Part shown: positions 6,397-7,225 of the stretch, one piece after another
How the letters are laid out: every line of letters starts with the position of its first letter
Numbering within the stretch: the first letter of the stretch is position 1
NCBI GenBank assembly: GCA_036397875.1
Contig: DASWIC010000259.1
Span: 1-7,225 of the forward strand
DNA: 7,225 nt
Reading direction: 5' to 3'
From: SG8-41 sp036397875
GTDB taxonomy: Bacteria; Pseudomonadota; Gammaproteobacteria; Burkholderiales; SG8-41
The notes under the pieces: generated by a model
The model's database searches: none
Told to the model about the DNA's origin: nothing
What the model saw: the letters and a program-made list of their open reading frames with translations, nothing else
Made by a program: the position numbers and the translations under genes

Positions 6397-7225
6397 GTGT
6401 GCTCGCGCAACTGGGCGAGATCACCGTGCTGTGGCCGCGCATGCTCTGGCTGCTTGCGGCGGTGCCCCTTCTAGTTCTCGCATACCTCTGGCTGCTTGCG
6501 CGCCGGCGCCGGGCTCACGCGCGGCTGGCGGGCCTGTCGAACCTGTCCACACCCGGCGCCGCTGGCGCTCGGCTGCGCCGGCACGTCCCGCCAGTGCTGT
6601 TCCTGCTCGGCTTGTGCGTGCTGATCGGCGCCGTCTCCCGCCCGCACGCGGTCTTGTCGCTGCCCTCGATGCACGGGAGCGTCATCCTTGCGATCGATAC
6701 CTCGGGCAGCATGCGTGCCACCGACGTCAAACCGAACCGGCTCGCCGCTGCGCAAAGCGCGGTCCGGTCGTTCGTGGAGAACCGGCAGCGGCACACCCGG
6801 ATCGGAATCGTCTCCATCGCCGGCAACGCTTCGGTGGTACAGTCGCCGACCGACAGCCGCGAGGACTTGCTGCAAGCGATCGACCGGCTCCAGTTGCAGC
6901 CCGGCACCGCCATCGGCAGCGGCATCTACATCTCGCTCGCGACACTGCTTCCCGACGCGGGAATCGACTTGGAGCGCCTCCTGTACGGTTATCCCCCCCG
7001 TTTCCGGCGGCACTGGACCAGCGACGGGCGCCCGATCGAGGACCGGAAGCCGGTACCCCCGGGATCGAACCGTTCGGCCGCGATCGTGCTGCTCTCCGAC
7101 GGCGCGAGCAACCATGGTCCGGATCCGCTGGACGCCGCGAGGTTCGCCGCGGAGCACGGCGTTCGCATCTATACCGTCGGCATCGGGAGCCGGGAAGGCG
7201 TCACGCTCGGATTCAGCGGCTGGTC
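6393..7225 (+). CDS. Membrane-anchored VWA-domain protein (BatA-like), + strand copy, 3' end beyond window
   Basis: The ATG at 6393 overlaps the DUF58 stop (ATGA) and has only weak Shine-Dalgarno character upstream, as expected for translational coupling. The frame stays open to base 7225, giving 277 residues. The - strand paralogue is 350 aa, so roughly 70 residues with the C-terminal helix should lie outside. Hydrophobic segments are at about 17-35 and 66-82, with the basic ARRRRAHAR between them. That puts the VWA domain (from about 95) in the periplasm by the positive-inside rule. MIDAS residues are DTSGS (D102, S104, S106), T172 in GTAIGSG, and LLSDG with D236. Like its paralogue it has PDAGIDLE, a variable insert (about 195-220) and VPPGS before the LLSDG strand. 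It is the expected membrane partner of the MoxR/DUF58 pair. A BatB- or TPR-type gene may follow, but that is not visible. Confidence 0.94.
   Translation, partial: MSVLAQLGEITVLWPRMLWLLAAVPLLVLAYLWLLARRRRAHARLAGLSNLSTPGAAGARLRRHVPPVLFLLGLCVLIGAVSRPHAVLSLPSMHGSVILAIDTSGSMRATDVKPNRLAAAQSAVRSFVENRQRHTRIGIVSIAGNASVVQSPTDSREDLLQAIDRLQLQPGTAIGSGIYISLATLLPDAGIDLERLLYGYPPRFRRHWTSDGRPIEDRKPVPPGSNRSAAIVLLSDGASNHGPDPLDAARFAAEHGVRIYTVGIGSREGVTLGFSGW

Noticed and set aside
3377..7225. Phage-defence or conflict-type MoxR/VWA system
   Set aside because: No effector (nuclease, TIR, caspase), no VMAP-like middle protein and no mobile-element signs are visible. The layout fits the widespread Bat-like MoxR-DUF58-VWA module better.

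Overview
The window is GC-rich, densely coded, and has no RNA genes, mobile elements or CRISPR. A Bug/TctC-type solute receptor points to a proteobacterium, most likely a betaproteobacterium (Burkholderiales-like) or a relative. That placement is inferred from gene content and base composition only. No ribosomal or other phylogenetic marker is present.

Left part (1-2106, + strand): the C-terminal ~297 residues of a Bug-family periplasmic substrate-binding protein are followed 12 nt later by a complete 399-aa amidohydrolase-2 family metal-dependent hydrolase. This is a typical small catabolic pair: bind an organic acid outside, hydrolyse or decarboxylate a compound inside. The substrate cannot be read from the sequence.

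Centre and right (2145-7225): this is a membrane-linked MoxR/VWA module. A 350-aa membrane-anchored von Willebrand A (VWA) protein lies alone on the - strand, convergent with the amidohydrolase. Across a ~180-bp divergent promoter region, a + strand operon begins: a membrane-anchored trypsin-like (HtrA/DegP-type) serine protease without PDZ domains, a MoxR-family AAA+ ATPase, a DUF58 protein with its own MIDAS motif, and a second membrane-anchored VWA protein that runs off the right edge. The last three + genes are joined by an 8-nt and a 4-nt overlap, and the protease stops 19 nt before the ATPase, so they are probably co-transcribed and translationally coupled. The two VWA proteins are clear paralogues.

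Working model (inference): the cytoplasmic ATPase and DUF58 protein act through the membrane-anchored VWA proteins on envelope targets. By the positive-inside rule the VWA domains and the protease domain face the periplasm. This resembles the Bat/MoxR-type chaperone or maturation modules known in bacteria, here with a dedicated protease. The core parts belong to known families. The least ordinary points are the protease in the operon, its lysine-rich loop, and the VWA paralogue split onto the opposite strand.
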